The notes under the pieces: generated by a model | Told to the model about the DNA's origin: nothing | Seen by the model: the letters and a program-made list of their open reading frames with translations, nothing else | The model's database searches: none | Shown here: positions 7,131 through 11,987 of the stretch, piece after piece | Position numbering within the stretch: the first letter of the stretch is position 1 | Layout of the letters: every line of letters begins with the position of its first letter | Position numbers and translations under genes: made by a program | Assembly (NCBI GenBank): GCA_030612095.1 | Contig: JAUWOO010000044.1 | Span: 1 to 11,987, forward strand | Source: Thermoplasmatota archaeon | GTDB taxonomy: Archaea > Thermoplasmatota > E2 > DHVEG-1 | Length of the DNA: 11,987 nucleotides | Direction: 5' to 3'

Positions 7131-7138
7131 TTTTATAA
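7131..7138 (+). promoter_or_regulatory. TATA-like box of the universal stress protein gene
   Basis: TTTTATAA lies about 34 nt before ATG 7169 and directly after the hjc stop. It implies a separate promoter and a very short leader. Confidence 0.45.
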
Positions 7139-7168
7139 CTGTTTTGTATTATTGCCTTGCTGATTACC

Positions 7169-7609
7169 ATGAAAAAGATAATTATTGCATATGATGGGTC
7201 TGTTGCTTCTAAGAGGGCAGTAGAAATGGCTTTAAAATGTTCGAATAAAGATGATGAGTTAACTATTCTCACTGTAATACCAGCAGAGCTGGCCGAATCG
7301 TCCTTTACAAAAATGTTGTTACCTACAATTGATTTAAGTTCTGTAGTAAAATCGGGTAGTTTTAAGGAGCGGGCTATGGAAACTCTGTCTAAGGTTGTAG
7401 CGGAAATTGAAAATAACGTTAAAAAAGTAAATGTTGTTGTGGAATCTGGAGATCCGGCAGATGAAATCCTTATGTCAGCAAAGAAACATGAGGCAGATAT
7501 CATTGTCCTTGGATACAAAGGCTATGGAAAAGAGGGAAGATTTTTACTTGGAAGTGTCACCGACAAAGTAGTAAGACATGCAGGGGTGTCAGTTTTAATA
7601 GTTAGATAA
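7169..7609 (+). CDS. Universal stress protein (UspA family), ATP-binding type
   Basis: The product has 146 residues, a single Usp domain of normal length. It starts MKKIIIAYDGSVASKRAVEM, with Asp9 in the usual nucleotide-contact position. The C-terminal signature GYKG, nine residues, then GS (Gly115, Gly118, Gly128, Ser129) matches the ATP-binding G-2x-G-9x-G-S/T rule, followed by VRHAGVSVLIVR. ATP-binding Usps form dimers and are linked to stress survival; the exact role is unknown. A frame from TTG 7157 adds four residues and is not favoured, because ATG 7169 begins with the family-typical MKKI. No Shine-Dalgarno is visible. Confidence 0.92.
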   Translation: MKKIIIAYDGSVASKRAVEMALKCSNKDDELTILTVIPAELAESSFTKMLLPTIDLSSVVKSGSFKERAMETLSKVVAEIENNVKKVNVVVESGDPADEILMSAKKHEADIIVLGYKGYGKEGRFLLGSVTDKVVRHAGVSVLIVR

Positions 7610-7653
7610 AAATCATTTTAGTGATAATAATAGGTAGAATGCAAATAATAAAC

Positions 7654-7662
7654 TTTTTTATA
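7654..7662 (+). terminator. T-tract terminator after the universal stress protein gene
   Basis: A run of six T followed by ATATT lies 45 nt after the stop, in line with the U-rich termination common in archaea. No stable hairpin is needed or seen. Confidence 0.35.
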
Positions 7663-7683
7663 TTAATCAACAAAGAACTCCTG

Positions 7684-7731
7684 TTAGCAGGCGTTATATG
7701 CTAGTTTAACACAGGTTACAATCCCTGTTGG
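7684..7731. other. Two small stem-loops, possible structured RNA; function unknown
   Basis: TAGCA and TGCTA pair around a 9-nt loop (about 7685-7703), and ACAGG and CCTGT pair around TTACAATC just after. The second hairpin resembles a tRNA T-arm, but no matching acceptor stem or anticodon arm is present. The same bases hold a 29-codon minus-strand frame (7773 to 7684, starting MANSLIYIGMRTINP) that has no Shine-Dalgarno. It could serve as a 3' end structure for the minus-strand array. Confidence 0.25.
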
Positions 7732-7787
7732 GTTTATTGTGCGCATTCCAATGTAAATTAGACTATTCGCCATTTGGTGAACTCAGT

Positions 7788-7889
7788 TTAATACTTGCGT
7801 TTCTTTGTAGTATGTAATTTAGATTTAGACATCCTTTCATGAAGTTCTTTTATTCTTTTTTCTACATGTCTTGCATAGGCATCTTGCAT
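7788..7889 (-). CDS. 33-residue basic peptide, last cistron of the small-gene array
   Basis: The start is ATG 7889, with GAGGGAG 4 nt upstream inside a copy of the repeated leader. The product begins MQDAYARHVEKRIKELHERM and continues SKSKLHTTKKRKY. It is strongly basic at the end and probably one amphipathic helix. It follows the 241-aa membrane protein by 29 nt on the same strand. The Shine-Dalgarno and shared leader support translation. It could instead be a fragment of a longer lost gene, since the end is abrupt. No family is recognised. Confidence 0.5.
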   Translation of the reverse strand: MQDAYARHVEKRIKELHERMSKSKLHTTKKRKY

Positions 7890-7918
7890 TTTTCTCCCTC
7901 TAACTCTACAGTTTCATA
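7890..7918 (-). repeat. Repeated leader, copy 1 (before the 33-aa ORF)
   Basis: The minus strand reads TATGAAACTGTAGAGTTAG, then the Shine-Dalgarno GAGGGAG. It is the shortest copy, keeping only the 3' core, and directly follows the stop of the upstream gene. Confidence 0.6.
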
Positions 7919-8644
7919 TTACCAAAACTTCTTACTACAATATGGACAAGTTCTTGCATCTTCAGGAATATTACGACCACAATTTGGACAAGTTCTGGTA
8001 ACTTCCCTCTTCTCTGTTTTCTCCTTATAAGTTTTAGGTCTGATAATGAACCAAATAATAAGACCAATAATTCCCCATAACAATCCTATTATAAACCAAA
8101 CTGCACCACTTTTCCCCCGTTCATCTGCATCTTTATACATCCATATTCCAATTACAAGAGATATAATAAAATATAAAATAACACCAACGAAGCACATTGT
8201 CCCAACACAGATTTCATCGAATAACTCTCCAAGTTCTTCAAAGAGGATCTCCGTATAACTATAACTTATGGTTGCATTTTGGTCATTTGGGTTGAAAATT
8301 ATAATATAATAAGATTGGTCATCTGGTTGCGTCCAAGTAAAATTTGCTTTTTGAACATTTTTCTTTTCAAAGACATTAACAGAAAAATCATCTTCACCAT
8401 ATGGAGACAAACCCGTATCATGATATGCATCACTTGTCATTAAGTAGACATGAACCGACAGATTAGAAGTTATATTAAATTGAATTTCTCCCCCTTTACT
8501 GGTAAATAAAAGATATTTCGATTTTATATCATATGGTTTCACGATAACGTCTTTTTCTTCATGTATATCTGCAATTGCGAACAGTGAAAAACAAATGGAA
8601 ATCATCAAGAAAATTGCAATTCCAGTTATTACTATTCTTTTCAT
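7919..8644 (-). CDS. Membrane protein: exported beta domain, two membrane helices, C-terminal zinc ribbon
   Basis: The product has 241 residues. Residues 1-26 are a signal peptide or first membrane helix (MKRIVITGIAIFLMIS to AIAD). About 30-135 looks like an extracytoplasmic beta-sandwich of GOLD/pre-peptidase type (YLLFTSKGGEIQFNIT, VHVYLMTSDAY, FTWTQPDDQSYYIIIFN). Two hydrophobic helices follow at about 148-170 and 180-203, joined by YKDADERGKSG, a loop known from many small archaeal membrane proteins. The C-terminus is a zinc ribbon, CPNCGRNIPEDARTCPYC. The start at 8644 is certain: GAGGGAG is 5 nt upstream. Simple counting places the ribbon outside unless one segment does not cross, which is odd for a zinc ribbon. 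It may sense the envelope; no name is assigned. Confidence 0.82.
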   Translation of the reverse strand: MKRIVITGIAIFLMISICFSLFAIADIHEEKDVIVKPYDIKSKYLLFTSKGGEIQFNITSNLSVHVYLMTSDAYHDTGLSPYGEDDFSVNVFEKKNVQKANFTWTQPDDQSYYIIIFNPNDQNATISYSYTEILFEELGELFDEICVGTMCFVGVILYFIISLVIGIWMYKDADERGKSGAVWFIIGLLWGIIGLIIWFIIRPKTYKEKTEKREVTRTCPNCGRNIPEDARTCPYCSKKFW

Positions 8645-8691
8645 TTTTCTCCCTCAAATCTACAATTCCAAACCGCCTTTTCAAGAGATGT
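8645..8691 (-). repeat. Repeated leader, copy 2 (before the membrane zinc-ribbon gene)
   Basis: The minus strand reads CATCTCTTGAAAAGGCGG, then GGAATTGTAGATTTGAGGGA and the ATG at 8644. It matches copy 4 both in the CATCT-TTGA part and in the AATTG core. It fills the whole gap after the EF-like gene. Confidence 0.65.
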
Positions 8692-8943
8692 TTATTCTTT
8701 ATAAACCACATCGTGTTCTCGAACCCTCTCCTTGACTTTTATGCCAATGTCATCTCCGGGCTTCGCAGTTTCAATAGGTTTTCTATCTATTTCCATACTG
8801 TCAACTGTTTGAGTGAAATCAGTATGGGCACCGACTATGTGTATGGTATCTCCAATTTTTAGTTCACCATTATTAATTTGTATAACTGCAACATTGATAT
8901 GACTGAAGAAATGCGTAATTAATCCAATTTTTTCTCTAGCCGT
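8692..8943 (-). CDS. Translation elongation factor-like protein (EF-Tu domain 2-like barrel) with ACG start
   Basis: The product has 83 residues and reads (M)AREKIGLITHFFSHINVAV, then GELKIGDTIHIVGAHTDFTQ, VDSMEIDRKPIETAKPGDDI, GIKVKERVREHDVVYKE. This matches a small, widespread family that is a stand-alone translation-factor beta-barrel (domain 2 of EF-Tu/SelB type). The family usually begins M-A-x-K-I-G, and here that Met codon is ACG (8943-8941). GGGAGG lies 7 nt upstream, so ribosome placement is right for ACG; the codon before it is ATA, spaced 4 nt. No ATG, GTG or TTG start lies in frame at the right place, and the rest of the frame is intact to TAA. The gene is therefore either read from a rare start, dead at its start, or carries a base error. 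The family's function is not established. Confidence 0.78.
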   Translation of the reverse strand, partial: TAREKIGLITHFFSHINVAVIQINNGELKIGDTIHIVGAHTDFTQTVDSMEIDRKPIETAKPGDDIGIKVKERVREHDVVYKE

Positions 8944-9001
8944 TATTTCACCTCCCTTTTAAATCTACAATTTCATTCCAATTATCAAGACGGTCATTCA
9001 T
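8944..9001 (-). repeat. Repeated leader, copy 3 (before the EF-like gene), contains a mini-ORF
   Basis: The minus strand reads ATGAATGACCGTCTTGATAA, then TTGGAATGAAATTGTAGA, then GGGAGG. It begins inside the last codons of the 68-aa gene. It shares ATGAATGACC-TCTT with copy 4 and the core with all copies. Confidence 0.65.
8948..9001 (-). CDS. Possible 17-residue coupled mini-ORF within leader copy 3
   Basis: ATG 9001 overlaps the stop of the 68-aa gene (ATGAATGA), a classic arrangement for translational coupling. It encodes MNDRLDNWNEIVDLKGR and stops at TGA 8950-8948, directly after the Shine-Dalgarno of the next gene. In copy 4 the corresponding ATG gives only MNDHLLMEAL, so the peptide is not conserved beyond its first three residues. 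It may be a coupling device rather than a functional peptide. Confidence 0.3.
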   Translation of the reverse strand: MNDRLDNWNEIVDLKGR

Positions 9002-9200
9002 TTTTGTATCTGACAAAGGCTTTATGCTCATTCCACCTTGGTTTTGACTGATTCTCTTTTCTTGCTTGTCTTTTAGGATACAAGAAAAACAAGAATAACA
9101 AGCAAAACACAAATAGATAGTAAAACTGTACACCAAAAAGATATCCCAAGTATCCAAAGTATCCTGCAAATCCTAAATAACCAAGTTTGTATATGTTCAT
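8994..9200 (-). CDS. Small membrane protein rich in GY-L/F-G repeats
   Basis: The product has 68 residues from ATG 9200, with GGGGAGG 5 nt upstream. Residues 1-20 are MNIYKLGYLGFAGYFGYLGY, in which GYLG or GYFG recurs every three or four residues. A second hydrophobic block (FYYLFVFCLLFLFFLY) ends at PKRQARKE, so two helices form a hairpin with a basic tail at the cytoplasmic side. The pattern recalls small DUF3796-like membrane proteins, though I cannot confirm membership. A frame of similar length on the same strand (9169 to 8948) is rejected because it has no Shine-Dalgarno. This is the second cistron of the array. Function unknown. Confidence 0.7.
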   Translation of the reverse strand: MNIYKLGYLGFAGYFGYLGYLFGVQFYYLFVFCLLFLFFLYPKRQARKENQSKPRWNEHKAFVRYKNE

Positions 9201-9255
9201 TTTTCCTCCCCTAACTGCAATTTCATAATGCCTCCATCAAAAGATGGTCATTCAT
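9201..9255 (-). repeat. Repeated leader, copy 4 (before the 68-aa membrane protein)
   Basis: The minus strand reads ATGAATGACCATCTTTTGAT, then GGAGGCATTATGAAATTG, CAGTTAGGGGAGGAAAA and ATG 9200. It begins 5 nt after the stop of the 76-aa gene. Confidence 0.65.
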
Positions 9256-9260
9256 ATCAT

Positions 9261-9491
9261 TTACCACCTCCTACTTTTTTCAATCCAAGCGTTATCCACA
9301 TCTCCCTGTAACTCTATAGGTAAATCTGGTGTTCCATCATGAAAAACCCCATCGTCATCCTCCCACCATATCCGCCTATTCATAGTTTCACAAGTGTTCT
9401 TATTAGTTATTTCAGCCCATATCTCTGATTTAATATCGCCCTTTTTACCCTCCTTCAGTAACCTTTTGATATTAACATCATACTCAGACAT
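9261..9491 (-). CDS. 76-residue acidic soluble protein, first cistron of the array
   Basis: ATG 9491 is chosen over an in-frame ATG at 9503, because GGGGAGG lies 4 nt upstream of 9491 and would lie inside the coding sequence of the longer form. The product begins MSEYDVNIKRLLKEGKKGD. The middle has TCETMNRRIWWEDDDGVFHD, and the end is QGDVDNAWIEKSRRW. It has an acidic, Trp-rich second half, no signal peptide and no membrane helix. No family is recognised. The shared leader and the TATA-like box about 105 nt upstream make it the first gene of a five-cistron unit. Confidence 0.65.
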   Translation of the reverse strand: MSEYDVNIKRLLKEGKKGDIKSEIWAEITNKNTCETMNRRIWWEDDDGVFHDGTPDLPIELQGDVDNAWIEKSRRW

Positions 9492-9542
9492 TTTCCTCCC
9501 CATTTCACAATTTCAAAGCTTTCAATCCAACTTAAAGGTTAC
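9492..9542 (-). repeat. Repeated leader, copy 5 (before the 76-aa gene)
   Basis: The minus strand reads GTAACCTTTAAGTTGGATTG, then AAAGCTTTGAAATTGTGAAA, TGGGGAGGAAA and ATG 9491. The core TTGAAATTG and the Shine-Dalgarno are shared; the 5' part is more diverged than in copies 3 and 4. Confidence 0.55.
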
Positions 9543-9595
9543 GATTGTTTTCTATTTGATACATTTGTACCATATAATTTCATCCATGCAAGAAG

Positions 9596-9605
9596 ATATT
9601 TATAC
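9596..9605 (-). promoter_or_regulatory. TATA-like box for the small-gene array
   Basis: The minus strand reads GTATAAATAT. Transcription would begin near 9575, leaving a leader of about 80 nt before ATG 9491, unlike the leaderless genes elsewhere in the window. Confidence 0.4.
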
Positions 9606-9792
9606 CAGAAATCACTAATGTATTATTGAGTGGGGAGTTAATTTTAAACTATTATGCTATTTTTCCTCCTAGAGGGCACAGTGTAATAGCATCCCATCCT
9701 TCCCACTCACCTTACCTTACAGCAATTTCATTACTATTTCTTGTAATATTCGTTATAGTATCCCAGATGAGTTCTTCCCTATATTTCTATCA
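9606..9792. other. Intergenic stretch with a degenerate sixth leader-like copy
   Basis: On the minus strand, TAATGAAATTGCTGTAAGG followed by a G-rich run lies at about 9692-9734, similar to the array leaders. It precedes only a 17-codon frame starting MGCYYTVPSRR. AGGAGGAAAAATA at about 9660-9672 looks like a Shine-Dalgarno with ATA in place of ATG and no frame behind it. No supported gene. The plus-strand frame here is hydrophobic but has no signals. Confidence 0.35.
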
Positions 9793-9942
9793 TCAAAAAA
9801 AACTTTTTTGTTCTAAGATCAAAAGGTTTGTTCTACAGGATTTACATATTTCATAAAAACCTTCAATACCAGTTTCTCCTTTAAAGAAATTGGTAATAGG
9901 TTTATTCAATCCACATTTTTTACATTGCTCTTTCAGAACCAT
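9793..9942 (-). CDS. 49-residue zinc-finger protein (HNH-associated type)
   Basis: The product begins MVLKEQCKKCGLNKPITNFF, then KGETGIEGFYEICKSC, then RTNLLILEQKSFF. The pattern CxxCG, KPxxxFxK, then CxxC is the small zinc-binding unit often seen near or inside HNH nucleases and phage-type proteins. The nuclease part is missing: no His-Asn-His motif follows. The frame runs further upstream to 10017, but ATG 9942 is about 25 nt after a TATA-like box and fits a leaderless start. It may be a complete small protein or the N-terminal stub of a lost HNH protein. Confidence 0.6.
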   Translation of the reverse strand: MVLKEQCKKCGLNKPITNFFKGETGIEGFYEICKSCRTNLLILEQKSFF

Positions 9943-9962
9943 AAAAAGCAAATAAGTTTCGT

Positions 9963-9971
9963 GTTTTATGT
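9963..9971 (-). promoter_or_regulatory. TATA-like box of the zinc-finger gene
   Basis: The minus strand reads ACATAAAAC about 25 nt before ATG 9942. Weak match, but the position decides between the two candidate starts. Confidence 0.3.
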
Positions 9972-9995
9972 GTCTAAAATAGACGTGATTGAAAG

Positions 9996-10067
9996 TGGGA
10001 TTTCCGAACGAAGCCAAAACTCATTTGGAAATCCCAGAGACAAAAACACCAGCTCACCGAACTGGTG
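9996..10067. other. Two strong stem-loops, candidate non-coding RNA or terminator
   Basis: TGGGATTTCC (9996-10005) pairs perfectly with GGAAATCCCA (10027-10036), extended inward by one G-U and two A-T pairs around a 15-nt loop. CACCAG (10047-10052) pairs with CTGGTG (10062-10067). Read on the minus strand, the second hairpin is followed at once by TTTTTG, like a terminator. The stretch is richer in G and C than its flanks and has no convincing coding frame. It lies between the divergent zinc-finger gene and coaBC. Confidence 0.4.
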
Positions 10068-10125
10068 ATACCGTTGAAACCCTCACCACCTGCTCTGTAC
10101 TATCCTGGAGCCACACACACAAAAA

Positions 10126-10134
10126 ACTTATTAT
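10126..10134 (+). promoter_or_regulatory. TATA-like box of the CoA operon
   Basis: CTTATTATT is centred 30 nt before ATG 10160, which supports that start and a leaderless mRNA. The frame open from 9989 is thus non-coding before 10160. Confidence 0.45.
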
Positions 10135-10159
10135 TCTATTCCAGATATTAGTGATAATA

Positions 10160-11356
10160 ATGCATCCTGCGGATGAAATACGGGGAGTTAAAAGTAAACG
10201 ACTTGCTAAAAAAAGAATAGTTCTTGGAATTACTGGTAGCATCGCTGCTGTTGAATCTGTTAAATTGTCTCGGGAGTTTATCAGACACGGCGCTGAGGTT
10301 TTTCCAGTGATGACGCATTCTGCAACAAAAATTATTCATCCTGATTCTTTGGAATTTGCTACGGGAAACAAACCAATTATTGAATTGACTGGAAAAACAG
10401 AGCACGTCTCTTTTTGTGGCAGGGTAAAAGAACCCGCAAATTTATTTATTATTTCGCCTTGTACGGCCAATACTATTTCAAAAATTGCGCATGGCATTGA
10501 TGATACAGCAGTCACAACATTTGCAACTACAGCCATTGGTTCAGGCATACCAATGTTGATTATTCCTGCCATGCATCTGTCCATGTATGACCATAAAATA
10601 GTTCAGAAAAATGTTCTTAAATGCAAAGAGGTGGGCATCGGATTTGTTGAACCATCAATCCAAGGAAGTAAAGCCAAGATGGCGAATATTGATGAGATTG
10701 TTGCATATGTTATCCGGGAGACAGGTAAACGTGACATGGCAGACAAGAGATTTCTCATAATTGGCGGATCTTCTGCTGAAGCAATTGATGATGTAAGAAT
10801 AATTTCTAATCGTAGTTCTGGAAAAACGGCGGTCTCCCTTGCAAAATCTGTTTTTTACAGGAGTGCGGATGTTGAACTTTGGTATGGGTGCAGCAAGGAA
10901 CCGATTCCAAATTATATAAAAACTGTGAACTTTGAATCTGTTGGAGATATAGTAGAGTTGTTGAAAACCAGAGATATAAAGAATTTTGACGTTATAATTA
11001 TCTGTGCGGCGCTATCAGATTACATCCCTAAAAAAATAGACGGTAAACTCTCTTCGAATGAAAAAAAGCTTATTTTAGAAATGTCACCTGCCCCTAAGAT
11101 TATTGCTATGATACGGGAAAAAGCCCCAACATCTAAACTCATAGGTTTCAAACTTGAGGAAAACAGTAATGAATTACAGGATAAAGCTTACAGTCTTCTT
11201 AAGAAAAACAATCTTGATTTTGTAATTGCAAATACAATTTCAGGCCTTAACGGTGATAAAAATGAGGTGTGGGTAATAGATAAAAAAGGAGACACTATCC
11301 ATAAGACTGGTAAGAAAGAACATCTGGCTGATTGGATTTTAGATGTAGTAAAATAA
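10160..11356 (+). CDS. coaBC: Bifunctional phosphopantothenoylcysteine decarboxylase / phosphopantothenate-cysteine ligase (Dfp)
   Basis: The product has 398 residues, the normal length. It makes 4'-phosphopantetheine in two steps: ligation of Cys to 4'-phosphopantothenate using CTP, then FMN-dependent decarboxylation. The CoaC half (about 18-190) has GITGSIAA (23-30), the catalytic-type His82 in TEHVSF, PCTANTISKIAHGIDD (100-115) and PAMHLSMY (136-143). The CoaB half (from about 195) has IIGGSSAEAIDDVRIISNRS (200-219) then SGK for nucleotide binding, AALSDYIPKK, LIGFKLE, DFVIANTISG and GDKNEVWVID. The clamp Cys of bacterial CoaC (ACG..G.GRM) is missing: here the region reads GFVEPSIQGSKAKM, with Cys155 a few residues earlier. 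Shortened clamps seem common in archaeal members, so activity is still expected. The upstream part of the open frame from 9989 is rejected. Pantoate kinase follows after 11 nt. Confidence 0.94.
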   Translation: MHPADEIRGVKSKRLAKKRIVLGITGSIAAVESVKLSREFIRHGAEVFPVMTHSATKIIHPDSLEFATGNKPIIELTGKTEHVSFCGRVKEPANLFIISPCTANTISKIAHGIDDTAVTTFATTAIGSGIPMLIIPAMHLSMYDHKIVQKNVLKCKEVGIGFVEPSIQGSKAKMANIDEIVAYVIRETGKRDMADKRFLIIGGSSAEAIDDVRIISNRSSGKTAVSLAKSVFYRSADVELWYGCSKEPIPNYIKTVNFESVGDIVELLKTRDIKNFDVIIICAALSDYIPKKIDGKLSSNEKKLILEMSPAPKIIAMIREKAPTSKLIGFKLEENSNELQDKAYSLLKKNNLDFVIANTISGLNGDKNEVWVIDKKGDTIHKTGKKEHLADWILDVVK

Positions 11357-11367
11357 AGGTGAACTAA

Positions 11368-11987
11368 ATGAGGGCTGTTGCATTTGCACCGGGTCATATT
11401 TCTGGATTTTTCGAACCGGTATACAATAAACAAGATATGGCTAGAACTGGTTCTCGAGGTGCGGGTATTAATGTTTCTCTAGGTGCAGTATCCGAGGTTA
11501 ATGTTGAAGAATCTACAAGTCAGATTTTTGAAATTTATGTTAACAATAAACAATCTAATTCTCCGGTTGCACATCTTGCATTGAAAAATTTACTTGGAGA
11601 AAACAAAGTTCATGTTGTTGTAAGAACCAATCTAGATCTGCCTGTTAGTCAGGGTTTTGGCATGAGTGCAGCAAGTGCAGTCAGTGCAAGTTACGCTCTT
11701 GCAAGAATTATTGGCGTTTCCAGTACCGATGCATTGAAAGCATCTCATTTTGCAGAAGTTCAACTTAGAACTGGTTTGGGTGACGTACTTGCAAGTTGTT
11801 TTGGTGGCATTGAGATACGTAAACATCCAGGGCTTCCGCCTTGGGGCGTAATAGAACACATCCCTGGAAACTATAATCTGGTGTTGTGTGTCGTTGGTAA
11901 AAAACTGGATACAAAAAAGATTTTGTTAGATTCTGATAAAGCAAGTGATATTACAAATTATGGGAGATATTGTACTAAGAAGTTATT
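11368..11987 (+). CDS. Pantoate kinase (GHMP family), C-terminus cut by window edge
   Basis: At least 206 codons are present of about 290 usual. It starts MRAVAFAPGHISGFFEPV, with APGHI(S/T)GFF typical of archaeal pantoate kinase. GSRGAGINVSLG (28-39) follows, then the ATP-binding GHMP motif DLPVSQGFGMSAASAVSASY, then TGLGDVLASCFGGIEIR. It phosphorylates pantoate to 4-phosphopantoate with ATP, the archaeal replacement for the bacterial order (pantothenate synthetase then pantothenate kinase). Next to coaBC it marks a CoA operon. The start is ATG 11368, with GGTGA 5 nt upstream, so it is an internal cistron using a Shine-Dalgarno. The frame is open to the window edge with no stop. Confidence 0.92.
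   Translation, partial: MRAVAFAPGHISGFFEPVYNKQDMARTGSRGAGINVSLGAVSEVNVEESTSQIFEIYVNNKQSNSPVAHLALKNLLGENKVHVVVRTNLDLPVSQGFGMSAASAVSASYALARIIGVSSTDALKASHFAEVQLRTGLGDVLASCFGGIEIRKHPGLPPWGVIEHIPGNYNLVLCVVGKKLDTKKILLDSDKASDITNYGRYCTKKL

Noticed and set aside
7105..7518. 137-codon minus-strand frame
   Set aside because: It is the shadow of the universal stress protein gene, which has full family motifs on the plus strand.
7685..7731. tRNA gene
   Set aside because: Only a T-arm-like hairpin is present; no acceptor stem, anticodon arm or CCA-proximal pairing can be drawn on either strand.
7684..7773. 29-codon minus-strand ORF after the 33-aa gene
   Set aside because: It has an ATG but no Shine-Dalgarno and lacks the leader shared by the other array genes; it overlaps hairpins.
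8948..9169. 73-codon minus-strand frame overlapping the 68-aa membrane gene
   Set aside because: No Shine-Dalgarno or TATA box at its start. The overlapping frame from 9200 has a strong one and a sensible membrane protein. Only its last 17 codons are kept as a possible mini-ORF.
7890..9542. CRISPR array
   Set aside because: The repeats are degenerate, unevenly spaced by 0.25-0.75 kb and separated by genes, not by uniform spacers; no cas genes are present.
9626..9856. 76-codon hydrophobic plus-strand frame
   Set aside because: It has no Shine-Dalgarno or promoter, and it overlaps the zinc-finger gene on the other strand and a leader-like copy.
9989..10159. 57-codon extension of coaBC
   Set aside because: It runs through hairpins, has no similarity to CoaC, and the TATA-like box at 10126 would lie inside it. 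The family start fits ATG 10160.
7617..10161. Direct repeat TTAGTGATAATAAT near 7619 and 10148
   Set aside because: Two 14-nt AT-rich matches in different contexts (after uspA, before coaBC) can arise by chance; there is no further similarity around them.

Overview
The window is AT-rich archaeal chromosome, most likely euryarchaeal. The evidence is an archaeal Hjc-type Holliday junction resolvase, an archaeal-type CoaBC (Dfp) followed by pantoate kinase (the archaeal CoA route), CBS and zinc-ribbon proteins of archaeal type, and TATA-like boxes about 25-35 nt before many start codons. The exported proteins and the leaderless gene style suggest a Thermoplasmatota-like lineage, but that assignment is an inference.

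Layout. Positions 1-2300 (minus) hold the start and most of a secreted Ntn-hydrolase (phospholipase B-like / peptidase C45 family) joined to a PQQ-type beta-propeller that runs off the left edge. Positions 2692-3210 (plus) encode a small exported protein with a long glycine-zipper tail. Positions 3207-3570 (minus) look like decayed coding sequence carrying an imperfect inverted repeat, and the rest up to 3901 is empty. Positions 3902-6518 (minus) hold an alpha/beta hydrolase, a zinc-ribbon DNA/RNA-binding-like protein, a four-CBS protein and a two-CBS plus zinc-ribbon protein. From 6604 the plus strand carries hjc, and a universal stress protein follows from 7169.

Positions 9491 down to 7788 (minus) form a five-gene array of small, mostly unrelated ORFs: a 76-aa acidic protein, a 68-aa membrane protein, an 83-aa EF-Tu-domain-2-like protein, a 241-aa membrane zinc-ribbon protein and a 33-aa basic peptide. 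The same degenerate leader, with a core like TGAAATTGTAGATTT plus GGGAGG, stands before every one of them. This is the most unusual structure in the window. The EF-like gene has ACG where its ATG should be. A 49-aa zinc-finger ORF (9942-9793) lies upstream of the array, then a hairpin-rich intergenic stretch.

Positions 10160-11987 (plus) are a CoA biosynthesis operon: coaBC and, 11 nt later, pantoate kinase, cut by the right edge. Pantoate kinase makes 4-phosphopantoate, phosphopantothenate synthetase (not in the window) adds beta-alanine, and CoaBC converts the product to 4'-phosphopantetheine.

Two translation styles coexist. Housekeeping genes look leaderless (TATA box close to the ATG, no Shine-Dalgarno), while the small-gene array uses a strong Shine-Dalgarno in a repeated leader for every cistron.
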